A DNA stretch of 64,000 nucleotides from Cryptosporangium arvum DSM 44712 (GTDB lineage Bacteria > Actinomycetota > Actinomycetes > Mycobacteriales > Cryptosporangiaceae), in the NCBI RefSeq assembly GCF_000585375.1, contig NZ_KK073874.1, forward strand, positions 6,044,894 to 6,108,893, written 5' to 3'. The notes under the pieces are model-generated. The model was given only the letters and a program-made list of their open reading frames with translations. It did not search any database and was not told where the DNA came from. A program made the position numbers and the translations under genes. Below are positions 55,484 through 62,847 of the stretch, piece after piece (positions within the stretch are counted from its first letter, which is position 1; every line of letters begins with the position of its first letter).

Positions 55484-56010
55484 CGGAGGTAACCCGTGCG
55501 CAGAGCGTCGCGGCTCGACGGGAACCCGTACGTCTACCGGGAAGTGGCGTACGGAGCCGGTGCAGCCGTCGCAGTACCTCGGCAACGGTGCCGTGATCGA
55601 GTTCCGGTACGGGCAGCAACTGGGGACGGCGTTCCGGAGCGGGTCGCAGGCGTCGCTCGGGTCGGGGCTGGAGCCGGGGGGTGTGTTCGTCGACAACCAC
55701 GACTCGCAGCGGGCAGGAGCTCTGACCTACCAGGACGGTGCGCTGTACACGCCGGCGAACGTGTTCGAGCCGGCGTGGCCGTTCGGGACGCCGGTGGTCA
55801 TGCTTGTTCCGCGACAACGATCCGGGGCCCCCGTCGGTGGCCGGGCGCACGTCCGATGTGACCTGCGGCAACGGGTGGGAGTGCGAGCACCGGCAGACCG
55901 CGATCGCGCACCTGGTGGGGTTCCTGACCGTGGGGCCGGACGGACAGGTCTCGGCGCGCGTGCCGGCGATGGGGCGTCGGCGATCCAACGGCTGGCGCGG
56001 GTGTGACTCG
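55484..56010 (+). pseudogene. Decayed alpha-amylase (GH13) fragment
   Basis: Three pieces of a secreted-type alpha-amylase lie in three frames. At about 55497-55555: RLDGNPYVYREVAYGAG. At about 55553-55800, in another frame: EPVQPSQYLGNGAVIEFRYG, GGVFVDNHDSQRAG (region IV with the substrate-stabilising His-Asp) and YTPANVFEPAWPFGTPVVM. At about 55800-55970, in a third frame: LFRDNDPGPPSVAGRTSDVT and CGNGWECEHRQTAIAHLVGF. Frameshifts near 55550 and 55800 break it. The first two-thirds of the enzyme (catalytic Asp and Glu) are absent. It precedes a LacI regulator, as in real maltose/starch operons, so it is probably the remnant of that regulator's target gene. The rest of 55316-56141 has nothing recognisable. 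Confidence 0.8.
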
Positions 56011-56141
56011 CGGGCACTGACGGCCCCGGGTGGGGTGCGTCCGCGTGGTGCGGGCCGGACTCCACCCCGGCTCGTGCGCCGGGCGCCGTGCCATCGGCGT
56101 CCTCGGATTTCCGATCGCGGCCGGGCACTAGAAGTGCGGGC

Positions 56142-57140
56142 ATGACCCCGCGGCTTGCCGACGTCGCCGTGAAGGCCGGTGTGAGCGAGGCGACGGTCAG
56201 CCGGGTCCTCAACGACAAGGCGGGCGTCTCCCCCGCTACCCGCCAGGCCGTGCTCGCGGCGCTCGACATCCTGGGCTACGAGCGGCCGCCGCGTCTGCAG
56301 CAGCGTAGCGCGGGCCTGATCGGGCTGATCGTCCCCGAGCTCGACAACCCGATCTTCCCGGCGTTCGCGCAGGTCATCGAGCAAGGGCTTTCGATGGCCG
56401 GCTTCACCGCGGTGCTCTGCACCCAGGTGCCCGGCGGCATGACCGAGGACGCGTTCACCGACGTTCTCACCGACCGGGGCGTCGCCGGCATCGTCTTCGT
56501 GTCGGGGTTGCACGCCGACAGCACCGCCGACGTCGAGCGCTACAACCGGCTGGCGGCGCGTCAGTTACCGATCGTCCTGATCAACGGGTACCGGCCCGGC
56601 GTCGCGGCCCCGTTCCTGTCCACCGACGACCGCGCGGCGATCCGGCAGTCGGTGTCCCATCTGGTCAGTCTCGGGCACGAACGGATCGGGTTGGCGGTGG
56701 GGCCGCGGCGGTTCGTGTCGGTGCTGCGCAAGGTCGAGGCGTTCACCGGGACCGTCGGGGACGCCGGCCGGGTGGAGCACACGTTCTTCACGGTCGAGGG
56801 GGGCCGGGCGGCTGCGGCGTCGCTGGTCGCGGCCGGCTGCACGGCGGTGATCTGCGGCAGCGACCTGATGGCGCTCGGGGCGATCCGCGCGATCCGGGAC
56901 CGGGGGCTGTCGGTACCGGGCGACGTGTCGGTGATCGGGTTCGACGACTCGCCGCTGGTGGCGTTCACCGATCCGCCGCTGACGACCGTGCGCCAGCCGG
57001 TGCAGGCGATGGGCGTCGCGGCGGTGCGGATGCTGCTGGACGAGATCAACGGTGTGCCCGGGCCGAAGTCGGAGTTCATGTTCGAGCCCGAACTGGTGGT
57101 GCGGGGGTCGACGTGCTCCGCGCGGCACTTGCGCGGCTGA
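56142..57140 (+). CDS. LacI-family transcriptional regulator
   Basis: A 332-residue repressor of the LacI/GalR family. HTH TPRLADVAVKAGVSEATVSRVLNDKAGVSP, then a hinge and sugar-binding domain (GLIGLIVPELDNPIFPAFAQ, GVAGIVFVSGLHADST, VSVIGFDDSPLVAFTDPPLT). LacI regulators close to alpha-amylase genes (Reg1/MalR types) control starch or maltose use; here the nearby amylase is decayed, so the target may be elsewhere. ATG 56142 is the first codon with the HTH; upstream sequence in frame is amylase debris. No ribosome-binding site was seen. Confidence 0.92.
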   Translation: MTPRLADVAVKAGVSEATVSRVLNDKAGVSPATRQAVLAALDILGYERPPRLQQRSAGLIGLIVPELDNPIFPAFAQVIEQGLSMAGFTAVLCTQVPGGMTEDAFTDVLTDRGVAGIVFVSGLHADSTADVERYNRLAARQLPIVLINGYRPGVAAPFLSTDDRAAIRQSVSHLVSLGHERIGLAVGPRRFVSVLRKVEAFTGTVGDAGRVEHTFFTVEGGRAAAASLVAAGCTAVICGSDLMALGAIRAIRDRGLSVPGDVSVIGFDDSPLVAFTDPPLTTVRQPVQAMGVAAVRMLLDEINGVPGPKSEFMFEPELVVRGSTCSARHLRG

Positions 57141-57166
57141 ACCCGGCGCTCTGGCATGCTGGGTCG

Positions 57167-57595
57167 GTGGCGAGCATATTCACGCGGATCATCGACGGGG
57201 AATTGCCGGGACGTTTCGTCTGGAAGGACGAGCACGCGGTCGCGTTCCTGAGCATCGCGCCGATTCGGCCCGGTCACGCGCTGGTGGTGCCGCGGCAGGA
57301 GATCGATCAGTGGACCGACGCTCCGGTGGAGCTGATCACGCATCTCACGACCGTGGCGCAGACGATCGGGCAGGCGCAGAAGGACGCGTGGGAGGCGCCC
57401 CGGGCCGCGTTGATCATCGCCGGGTTCGAGGTGCCGCACCTGCACCTGCACACCTACCCGGCCTGGGACCTGGACGACCTCGACTTCGGGAACGCCGACC
57501 CACGGCCGGACTCGCAGGACATGGACGAGGCCGCGGAGCGGCTGCGTGAAGCCCTGATCCGGAACGGGCACGCCGACCAGGTTCCCACTAAGTAG
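57167..57595 (+). CDS. HIT-family nucleotide hydrolase
   Basis: A 142-residue histidine-triad protein. Features: IFTRIIDGELPGRFVWKDEH, AFLSIAPIRPGHALVVPRQE and the triad HLHLHTYPAW (the usual HxHxH). Members hydrolyse nucleoside phosphoramidates or dinucleotides. GTG 57167 starts a normal-length protein; an -10-like gcatgct lies about 8 bases upstream, pointing to a leaderless transcript. It begins 26 bases after the LacI stop. Confidence 0.92.
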   Translation: MASIFTRIIDGELPGRFVWKDEHAVAFLSIAPIRPGHALVVPRQEIDQWTDAPVELITHLTTVAQTIGQAQKDAWEAPRAALIIAGFEVPHLHLHTYPAWDLDDLDFGNADPRPDSQDMDEAAERLREALIRNGHADQVPTK

Positions 57596-57620
57596 GAACT
57601 CCGTTCCGCTATTTAGGAAC
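57581..57620. promoter_or_regulatory. Two tandem dyads upstream of the aminotransferase gene
   Basis: GTTCC-N9-GGAAC (57581-57599) and GTTCC-N8-GGAAC (57603-57620) lie 22 bases apart, two helical turns, between the HIT stop and the aminotransferase start at 57726. Both carry AT-rich centres. The arrangement suits a dimeric repressor or an attenuator; the first dyad includes the HIT stop codon region. Confidence 0.5.
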
Positions 57621-57725
57621 GGCGAGTTAGCCTCGAGACCGGACCCGACCAGGGCCGCACCCTACGCCCGGGCGGCACGGCACCACCGTCGCCGCCCGCG
57701 CTTCGTTCGCGCCCTGGAGGTCGTC

Positions 57726-58898
57726 GTGTCGTCGTTGCCCCCGCTCGCCGCCCGGTTGCACGGTGTCGCGAGCTCGCCCGTCCGGGATCTGCTCGCGCTG
57801 CTCGAGCGGCCCGAGGTGTTGTCGTTCGCCGGTGGGCTGCCCGCGCCGGAGCTCTTCGACCTCGACGGGGTGCGGGAGGCGTACGCGCGGGTGCTCGCCG
57901 GGCCCGGTGCGCGGCTCGCGCTGCAGTACGCACCCACCGAAGGCAACGCCGACCTGCGGACGCTCGTCGCGACGCGGCTCACCGGCCGGGGACTGCCCAC
58001 CGAGGCCGGCGACCTCGTGATCACCACCGGGTCACAGCAGGCGCTGACGCTCGTCACGACCGCGTTGCTCGACCCGGGCGCGGTGGTCGCGGTGGAGTCG
58101 CCGACGTATCTCGCCGCGCTGCAGAGCTTCCAGCTGGCCGGCGCCCGGATCGTGGCGGTGCCCGGCGACGAGGACGGCGTGGACCCCGACGCGCTGGCCG
58201 ACGTCGTCGCGCGGCACCGGCCGGTGCTGTTCTACACGGTGCCGACGTTCGCGAACCCGACCGGCCGGACGCTGCCGGCCGCGCGCCGGGCGGCGGTCGC
58301 GCGGATCGCCGCGGCCGGTGGGATGCGGGTGGTGGAGGACGATCCGTACGGCGAGCTGCGGTATCGCGGCGAGGAGGTCGCGCCGCTCGCCGCCGGGTCG
58401 GAGCAGGTTTTCCACCTGGGGAGTTTCTCGAAGATCGGGGCGCCCGGGCTTCGGCTCGGGTGGGTGCGGAGCCCGGCGGACGTGCGTCCGGCGCTCGTCG
58501 TCGCGAAGCAGGCCGCGGACCTGCACACGTCGACGATCGACCAGGCCGCGGCGGCGGCGTACCTCGCGGTGGCCGACGTCGACGCGCACGTGGCGCGCCT
58601 GCGGAAGGCGTACCGGGAGCGGCGGGACGCGATGATCGCGGCGCTCCCGTCGGTGCTGCCGGACGGGAGCACGTGGACGGACCCGGACGGGGGGATGTTC
58701 GTGTGGGTGCGGCTGCCGGACGGGTTCGACGCGACCTCGGTGCTCGCGACCGCGCTCGCGCACGACGTGGCGTTCGTGCCGGGTGCGCCGTTCTACGCCG
58801 GGGATCCCGATCGCGCGACGCTCCGGCTGTCGTTCACGACGAACTCGCCGGAGGAGATTCACGAGGGGATGAAGCGGCTCGGGGAGGCACTGAGCTAG
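57726..58898 (+). CDS. Class I PLP-dependent aminotransferase (2-aminoadipate/LysN-like)
   Basis: A 390-residue fold-type I aminotransferase. Features: VLSFAGGLPAPELFDLDGV, LQYAPTEGNADLRTLVATRL, ITTGSQQALTLVTTALLDPG, PTFANPTGRTLP, VVEDDPYGELRYRG, the PLP Lys in HLGSFSKIGAPGLRLGWV, and a C-terminal LRLSFTTNSPEEI. Such enzymes transaminate aromatic or 2-aminoadipate-type amino acids and resemble MocR enzymatic domains, but no HTH is present. GTG 57726 has ggagg upstream. Putative operator dyads lie 105 bases upstream. Confidence 0.93.
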   Translation: MSSLPPLAARLHGVASSPVRDLLALLERPEVLSFAGGLPAPELFDLDGVREAYARVLAGPGARLALQYAPTEGNADLRTLVATRLTGRGLPTEAGDLVITTGSQQALTLVTTALLDPGAVVAVESPTYLAALQSFQLAGARIVAVPGDEDGVDPDALADVVARHRPVLFYTVPTFANPTGRTLPAARRAAVARIAAAGGMRVVEDDPYGELRYRGEEVAPLAAGSEQVFHLGSFSKIGAPGLRLGWVRSPADVRPALVVAKQAADLHTSTIDQAAAAAYLAVADVDAHVARLRKAYRERRDAMIAALPSVLPDGSTWTDPDGGMFVWVRLPDGFDATSVLATALAHDVAFVPGAPFYAGDPDRATLRLSFTTNSPEEIHEGMKRLGEALS

Positions 58899-58904
58899 GC
58901 GGGG

Positions 58905-58937
58905 GCCGGCCGGACCCGGGGGGGTGGTCCGGCCGGC
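58905..58937. terminator. Hairpin after the aminotransferase gene
   Basis: Perfect 12-base arms gccggccggacc (58905-58916) and ggtccggccggc (58926-58937) with a 9-base g-rich loop, 7 bases after the stop. No T-run. Between 58938 and 59149 I see nothing but weak repeats and the FKBP promoter region. Confidence 0.75.
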
Positions 58938-59149
58938 GGGAACAGCATCACCCGGACGGTGGATCACCTGGGCTCGAAGAGCCACGGCTTAAGACAGTCG
59001 TTAGGTCCGCTTAGGACAGTGGCCACCAACTGGGCCTATTTCGGCTGCTCCGGGTACGGAACGGGCCTCCACGGGCGAGCCGGGGCGCGGCTCGCTGACC
59101 GGCCATGGTTCGATCGAGAGCGCCCTATCCGCTCTCTAGGAGGCAACTG

Positions 59150-59518
59150 ATGCAGAAGCCCGACGTCGGCCCGATCGAGGGTGCTCCCCCGGCCGACCTG
59201 GTCGTCGAGGACCTGGCCGTCGGTGACGGTGCCACCGTGGGCGCCGGCCAGGTGGCCTCGGTGCACTACGTCGGGGTGTCCCACTCCACCGGCAAGGAGT
59301 TCGACGCCTCGTACAACCGCGGTGCCCCGCTCGATTTCACCGTGGGCGCCGGTCAGGTCATCTCCGGCTGGGACCAGGGAGTCAACGGCATGAAGATCGG
59401 CGGGCGGCGCAAGCTGACGATCCCGCCGCACCTCGCGTACGGCGACCGCGGTGCCGCCGGCGTGATCAAGCCCGGCGAGACGCTGATCTTCGTCGTCGAC
59501 CTCGTCGGCATTCGCTAG
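59150..59518 (+). CDS. FKBP-type peptidyl-prolyl isomerase
   Basis: A 122-residue FK506-binding protein. Features: VVEDLAVGDGATVGAGQVAS, VHYVGVSHSTGKEFDASYNR, LDFTVGAGQVISGWDQGVNG, MKIGGRRKLTIPPHLAYGDR and GETLIFVVDLVGIR. All catalytic-pocket residues (Tyr, Asp, Phe, Trp) are present. It speeds proline isomerisation. ATG 59150 has taggagg upstream. In many actinomycetes this gene lies between pafA and pafB; here it is 38 kb from pafB. Confidence 0.95.
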   Translation: MQKPDVGPIEGAPPADLVVEDLAVGDGATVGAGQVASVHYVGVSHSTGKEFDASYNRGAPLDFTVGAGQVISGWDQGVNGMKIGGRRKLTIPPHLAYGDRGAAGVIKPGETLIFVVDLVGIR

Positions 59519-59524
59519 TAGGCC

Positions 59525-59564
59525 GGACGCCGCCCGGCGGGAGGGGTTTCGCCGGGCGGCGTCC
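59525..59564. terminator. Bidirectional hairpin between FKBP and the STAND-like gene
   Basis: Perfect 15-base arms ggacgccgcccggcg (59525-59539) and cgccgggcggcgtcc (59550-59564) with a 10-base loop containing gggttt. Convergent genes flank it. Confidence 0.85.
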
Positions 59565-59570
59565 GACGGC

Positions 59571-60128
59571 TCAGAGGTGATGCACGCGCACCGGGCGGTG
59601 GGGGTTCGTCGTCAGCGCGATCGGCACCGCGCCGGTGAGGACCACCCGGCCGGGACCGGGATCGTGCACCCAGGCCGCGGCCAGGGCGGCCAGGCCGGTG
59701 TCGTGGAGCGCGCCCGCGTCGGTCAGCCGGGGGTCGTCGACGACCAGAAGCACCGGCCACTTCGCCAGCACGTGCACCGACAGCAGCTGGAACCGCGCGG
59801 GCCACGGATGGGCGCGGTTGCGTAGCGGCGCGGCCAGCGCGTGCCACGGATGGGCCTCCGGGAGCCCGGCGGTGCGCGCGGCCTCGACGAAGGTGTCGGC
59901 GGCCGCGTCGAGCACCTGGTCGGCGCTCGCGGGGTGGCGGACCCGGACGACGGCCGCCGCTCGCGGCCCGAACGCCCGCACGAGCGCCGCGGCGAGGACG
60001 TGCCGACCGGGGCCGATCAGCTGCACGCCGCCGTTCGCGGGCTCGCCGAGCGACCGGAGTACCGGGCGGAGGTCGTCGTCGCTCGGCGCCGCCGGGCCGG
60101 AATCGACGACGTAGCCGGGACAGTTCAC
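59571..60128 (-). CDS. Degenerate STAND/NB-ARC-like ATPase domain protein
   Basis: About 185 residues. The layout resembles the first part of a STAND ATPase: GGVQLIGPGRHVLAAALVRA sits where the P-loop should be but lacks the Lys-Ser/Thr, and WPVLLVVDDPRLTDAGALHD resembles Walker B, followed by PGPGRVVLTGAVPIAL (sensor-like). No C-terminal sensor or repeat domain exists. It may be a remnant or a deliberately inactive scaffold. GTG 60128 has a good gggga site; ATG 60188 or 60191 are alternatives. I assign the fold by pattern only. Confidence 0.6.
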   Translation of the reverse strand: MNCPGYVVDSGPAAPSDDDLRPVLRSLGEPANGGVQLIGPGRHVLAAALVRAFGPRAAAVVRVRHPASADQVLDAAADTFVEAARTAGLPEAHPWHALAAPLRNRAHPWPARFQLLSVHVLAKWPVLLVVDDPRLTDAGALHDTGLAALAAAWVHDPGPGRVVLTGAVPIALTTNPHRPVRVHHL

Positions 60129-60271
60129 AGCTTTCCCCAGGGCAGCGTGCTCGGATCGGCCCCCGCCACACCGGCGCTGCCCCTCCATCATGCCCGCCCA
60201 CCGGACCCTGCGGCCCTCCGTCCACAGCGATTTCACGCGTCGGACGAGAGGCGCATCGGCCGAGTGGCCGA

Positions 60272-61384
60272 TCAGCGGTACGCCGGGGCGAGCGGCATCG
60301 GCTGCGGCCCCCACACGCGAACCGTCGCGTCGTAGGCTTCGGCGCCCAGGCGGCGCAGCGGTTCGTACCCGGCCGGGAGCGGGAGCTGCGCGAGCGTGTC
60401 GAGCCGGGACTGCACCATCTGCCGGCGCGACGGTCGCGGGCGGGTGGGCTCGGTGGTGGGCGGGTCGCCGGCGAGCGCCAGGGGCAGGAACCAGCTCACC
60501 GAGAGCAACGCCCAGGCGGCGGTCACGAGGTCGAGCGTGGCCTCGAACGCGGGCGTGGCCACGGCGGGGACGGTCGGAGCCAGCGTGGTCCGCCACCGGT
60601 CCAGGGCGCGGCGCGCGACCTCCGGGGGCAGACGCCAGCTGCACCAGCAGGTGGGCCAGGGCACCCGGAGGTAGGCGGCGTGCCAGGCGACGTGGCGGTG
60701 TGCGGCGAACTCGAAGTCGAGCAGGATCAGCCCGTCGGCGGTCTCGACGTTGTTGTCGGGGCAGGCGTCGCCCGGGTCCAGGGCCGACCCGTCGGCGGGG
60801 AGCGCGGCCGGAACCGTGCGCAGCGCCTCGAGCGCCGCCGGGCCCGGGGTGACGCCGAGCTGCGGCAGATGGGTGGCGAGGGCGGCGGCGGCCTCGGCGA
60901 GGTCCTCGGCCGAGGTGTCGGCCGGAGGCGCTCCGAACGCGGACGCGGCGGCGAGCGCCTCGGTGAACGGCACGGCCAGCCCGGCCGTGGACGCCTGGAG
61001 GGTCGCCGTCGCCCCGGCCCAGGTCAGCAGCGCGTCGGTGGCGGCGTCCGGATCGGTGCCGAGGAGACGGTCGGCGAGGGACGGGCCGGTGCCCGCGTCG
61101 GCGAGGACGATCAGCGGCGGATCGTCGCTGCCGGCCAGGAGCTCGGGGACACCGCCCACTCCGGCGCGCCCGAGCACGTCGAGCGCGGCGCGCTCACGCC
61201 ACGGCGCGGAGCCGGTCGGCGCTTTGACGACGACGCTCCCGAGCACGCCGGCGGGGCGCAGGTGGGCGCGGAAGACCGTGGATCGCGAGCTGGTGAGGGG
61301 CGTGGTGGGGGTGAGCGTCACCGCTCCGAAGCGCGGATGCAGGGCACGCGCGGCGACGGCGGCGAGCTCTGACAGATCGGGCAT
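60272..61384 (-). CDS. Aminoglycoside phosphotransferase-fold protein
   Basis: A 370-residue protein of the APH/protein-kinase-like fold. N-lobe: VFRAHLRPAGVLGSVVVKAP with the ATP-binding Lys. C-lobe catalytic loop GSALDPGDACPDNNVETADG, where the usual HGD is DPGD but Asp and Asn are kept, and the metal DFE in LILLDFEFAAHRHVAWHA. C-terminal helices hold WCSW and a Pro-rich loop. Substrate unknown; many such proteins phosphorylate small metabolites rather than antibiotics. Upstream on the opposite strand is a rhodanese-APH pair. Confidence 0.85.
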   Translation of the reverse strand: MPDLSELAAVAARALHPRFGAVTLTPTTPLTSSRSTVFRAHLRPAGVLGSVVVKAPTGSAPWRERAALDVLGRAGVGGVPELLAGSDDPPLIVLADAGTGPSLADRLLGTDPDAATDALLTWAGATATLQASTAGLAVPFTEALAAASAFGAPPADTSAEDLAEAAAALATHLPQLGVTPGPAALEALRTVPAALPADGSALDPGDACPDNNVETADGLILLDFEFAAHRHVAWHAAYLRVPWPTCWCSWRLPPEVARRALDRWRTTLAPTVPAVATPAFEATLDLVTAAWALLSVSWFLPLALAGDPPTTEPTRPRPSRRQMVQSRLDTLAQLPLPAGYEPLRRLGAEAYDATVRVWGPQPMPLAPAYR

Positions 61385-61477
61385 CGCGTCAGCGTGGCAC
61401 CGTCGTCCGGTCGACGCATCCCACTTCTCCGGGACCTACCTGCCGCGGCCGGAGCACGGCCGGGCCACAATCGGTGC

Positions 61478-61903
61478 GTGCGCGACAACACGGGAGGGCA
61501 GCATCGGCGACGCGAGGAGCCGGAACCCGCGCGACCCGACGAGTTCGTCTGGCGGCTGACCCCCGCCGAGACCGTGGCCGCGTTCGTCCGCGGTGCCGTG
61601 CTCATCGACATCCGGACGATCGTCGAGCGGCGGGCGCAGGGCTGGTTACCGGGCGCGATCGTGCTCGAGCGATCGGTGCTGGAGTGGCGCGCGGTGCCCC
61701 ACAGCGGGGGTCATCTGCCCGAGGTGACGAGCTTCGACGTCGAGATCGTGCTGGTGTCGCGTGACGGCGAGGAGTCGAGTCTGGCCGCCGCACGCCTGCG
61801 CGAGCTGGGGCTCTGGCGCGCGACCGACCTCGCCGGCGGGTTCGGCGCGTGGATCGCGGCCGATCTCCCGATCGGCGGCGACCCCGCCGCGATCCGCCGA
61901 TGA
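61478..61903 (+). CDS. Rhodanese-like protein lacking the catalytic cysteine
   Basis: A 141-residue rhodanese-fold protein. It has LTPAETVAAFVRGAVLIDIR, GWLPGAIVLERSVLEW and IVLVSRDGEESSLAAARLRE, with the final LAGGFGAWIAADLPI. Active rhodaneses have Cys in the YCxxGxRS loop; here it is VSRDGEES, so sulphurtransferase activity is unlikely. A regulatory or phosphatase-like binding role is possible. GTG 61478 lies about 7 bases after cacaat, suggesting a leaderless transcript. Its stop overlaps the next gene (ATGA). Confidence 0.8.
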   Translation: MRDNTGGQHRRREEPEPARPDEFVWRLTPAETVAAFVRGAVLIDIRTIVERRAQGWLPGAIVLERSVLEWRAVPHSGGHLPEVTSFDVEIVLVSRDGEESSLAAARLRELGLWRATDLAGGFGAWIAADLPIGGDPAAIRR

Positions 61904-62847
61904 CCCGGGTACCCGGAGCGTTGGTGCGCAACGCCGTCGCCGCCTGGGGCGACGAAGGGCGCCGGTGGGTGGCGGCGCTGCCCGGCCTGATCCACGACGT
62001 CGCTCGTGACCGGACGCTGAGCGTCGGCGAGCCGTACACCCTCTCGTTCCACTGGGTCGCGCCGGTGACGGACGCCGCCGGGCGCCCGGCGGTGCTCAAG
62101 CTCGGGCCACCCGGCCCGGGGCACCTCCGGGACGAGGTCGCCGCGCTGCGTGCGTTCGACGGGCGCGGCGCGGTCCGGCTGCTCGACGAGGACGCCGGCC
62201 GGGGCGTTCTGCTGCTCGAACGCGCCGAGCCCGGCACGCTCGCCCGCGACCTGCTCACCGGTGGTGCCCGGCGCCGTCCGCTCGCCGCTCGCGACGCCGA
62301 TGCGACCGCCGCGCTGATCACGGTCGTGAACCGCCTCCATCGCGCAGGCGCGACCCCACTGCCGCAGGTGGAGACGCAGCGCGAGGCGTTCGGGCAGTAC
62401 CTCCACCGGTTCGGCGACCACGGACCGCTGCCGCGGGAGCTGGTGGAGCGGGCCGACCGGCTGTTCGGCGAGCTCTGCGCCGACCGCACCCGCACGGTCG
62501 TGCTGCACGGCGACCTCCACCACGACAACGTGCTGCGGGCCGAACGCGAACCCTGGCTCGCGATCGACCCGCACGGCCTGGTCGGCGACCCCGCGTACGA
62601 GGCCGCGGCCCTGCTCTACAACCCCGACCCCGACCGTCGCGACCCGTCGTTGCTCGCGCTGGTGCCGGCCCGGATCGAGCAGCTCGCGGACGGCCTCGCC
62701 CAGCCGGTCGACCGGGTCACCGCGTGGGGGTTCGCGGTCGCGATGCTCTCGGCGGTGTGGGACACCGAAGGCCAGGACGAGCCCGGCCCGCCCGGGCGCG
62801 CGCTCGACGTGGCCAGGCTGCTCAGCCGCTCAGCTCCCGTTCGGTAG
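61900..62847 (+). CDS. Streptomycin 6-phosphotransferase-like APH (APH(6)/hur family)
   Basis: A 315-residue kinase. Features: LKLGPPGPGHLRDEVAALRA (ATP Lys), RLHRAGATPLPQ, the catalytic loop VVLHGDLHHDNVL (HGD with Asp and Asn), and DPHGLVGDPAYEAAALLYNP with metal Asp. These match the streptomycin/hydroxyurea-resistance phosphotransferase family; many chromosomal members act on other metabolites. It is coupled to the rhodanese-like gene, an unusual pairing. Its end overlaps the convergent winged-helix gene by 26 bases. Confidence 0.9.
   Translation: MTRVPGALVRNAVAAWGDEGRRWVAALPGLIHDVARDRTLSVGEPYTLSFHWVAPVTDAAGRPAVLKLGPPGPGHLRDEVAALRAFDGRGAVRLLDEDAGRGVLLLERAEPGTLARDLLTGGARRRPLAARDADATAALITVVNRLHRAGATPLPQVETQREAFGQYLHRFGDHGPLPRELVERADRLFGELCADRTRTVVLHGDLHHDNVLRAEREPWLAIDPHGLVGDPAYEAAALLYNPDPDRRDPSLLALVPARIEQLADGLAQPVDRVTAWGFAVAMLSAVWDTEGQDEPGPPGRALDVARLLSRSAPVR

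Noticed and set aside
54522-56513. 663-residue minus-strand reading frame
   Set aside because: It runs through the LLM gene end, the Pro/Gly-rich gene and the amylase remnant, has no domain, and is Arg/Pro-rich throughout.
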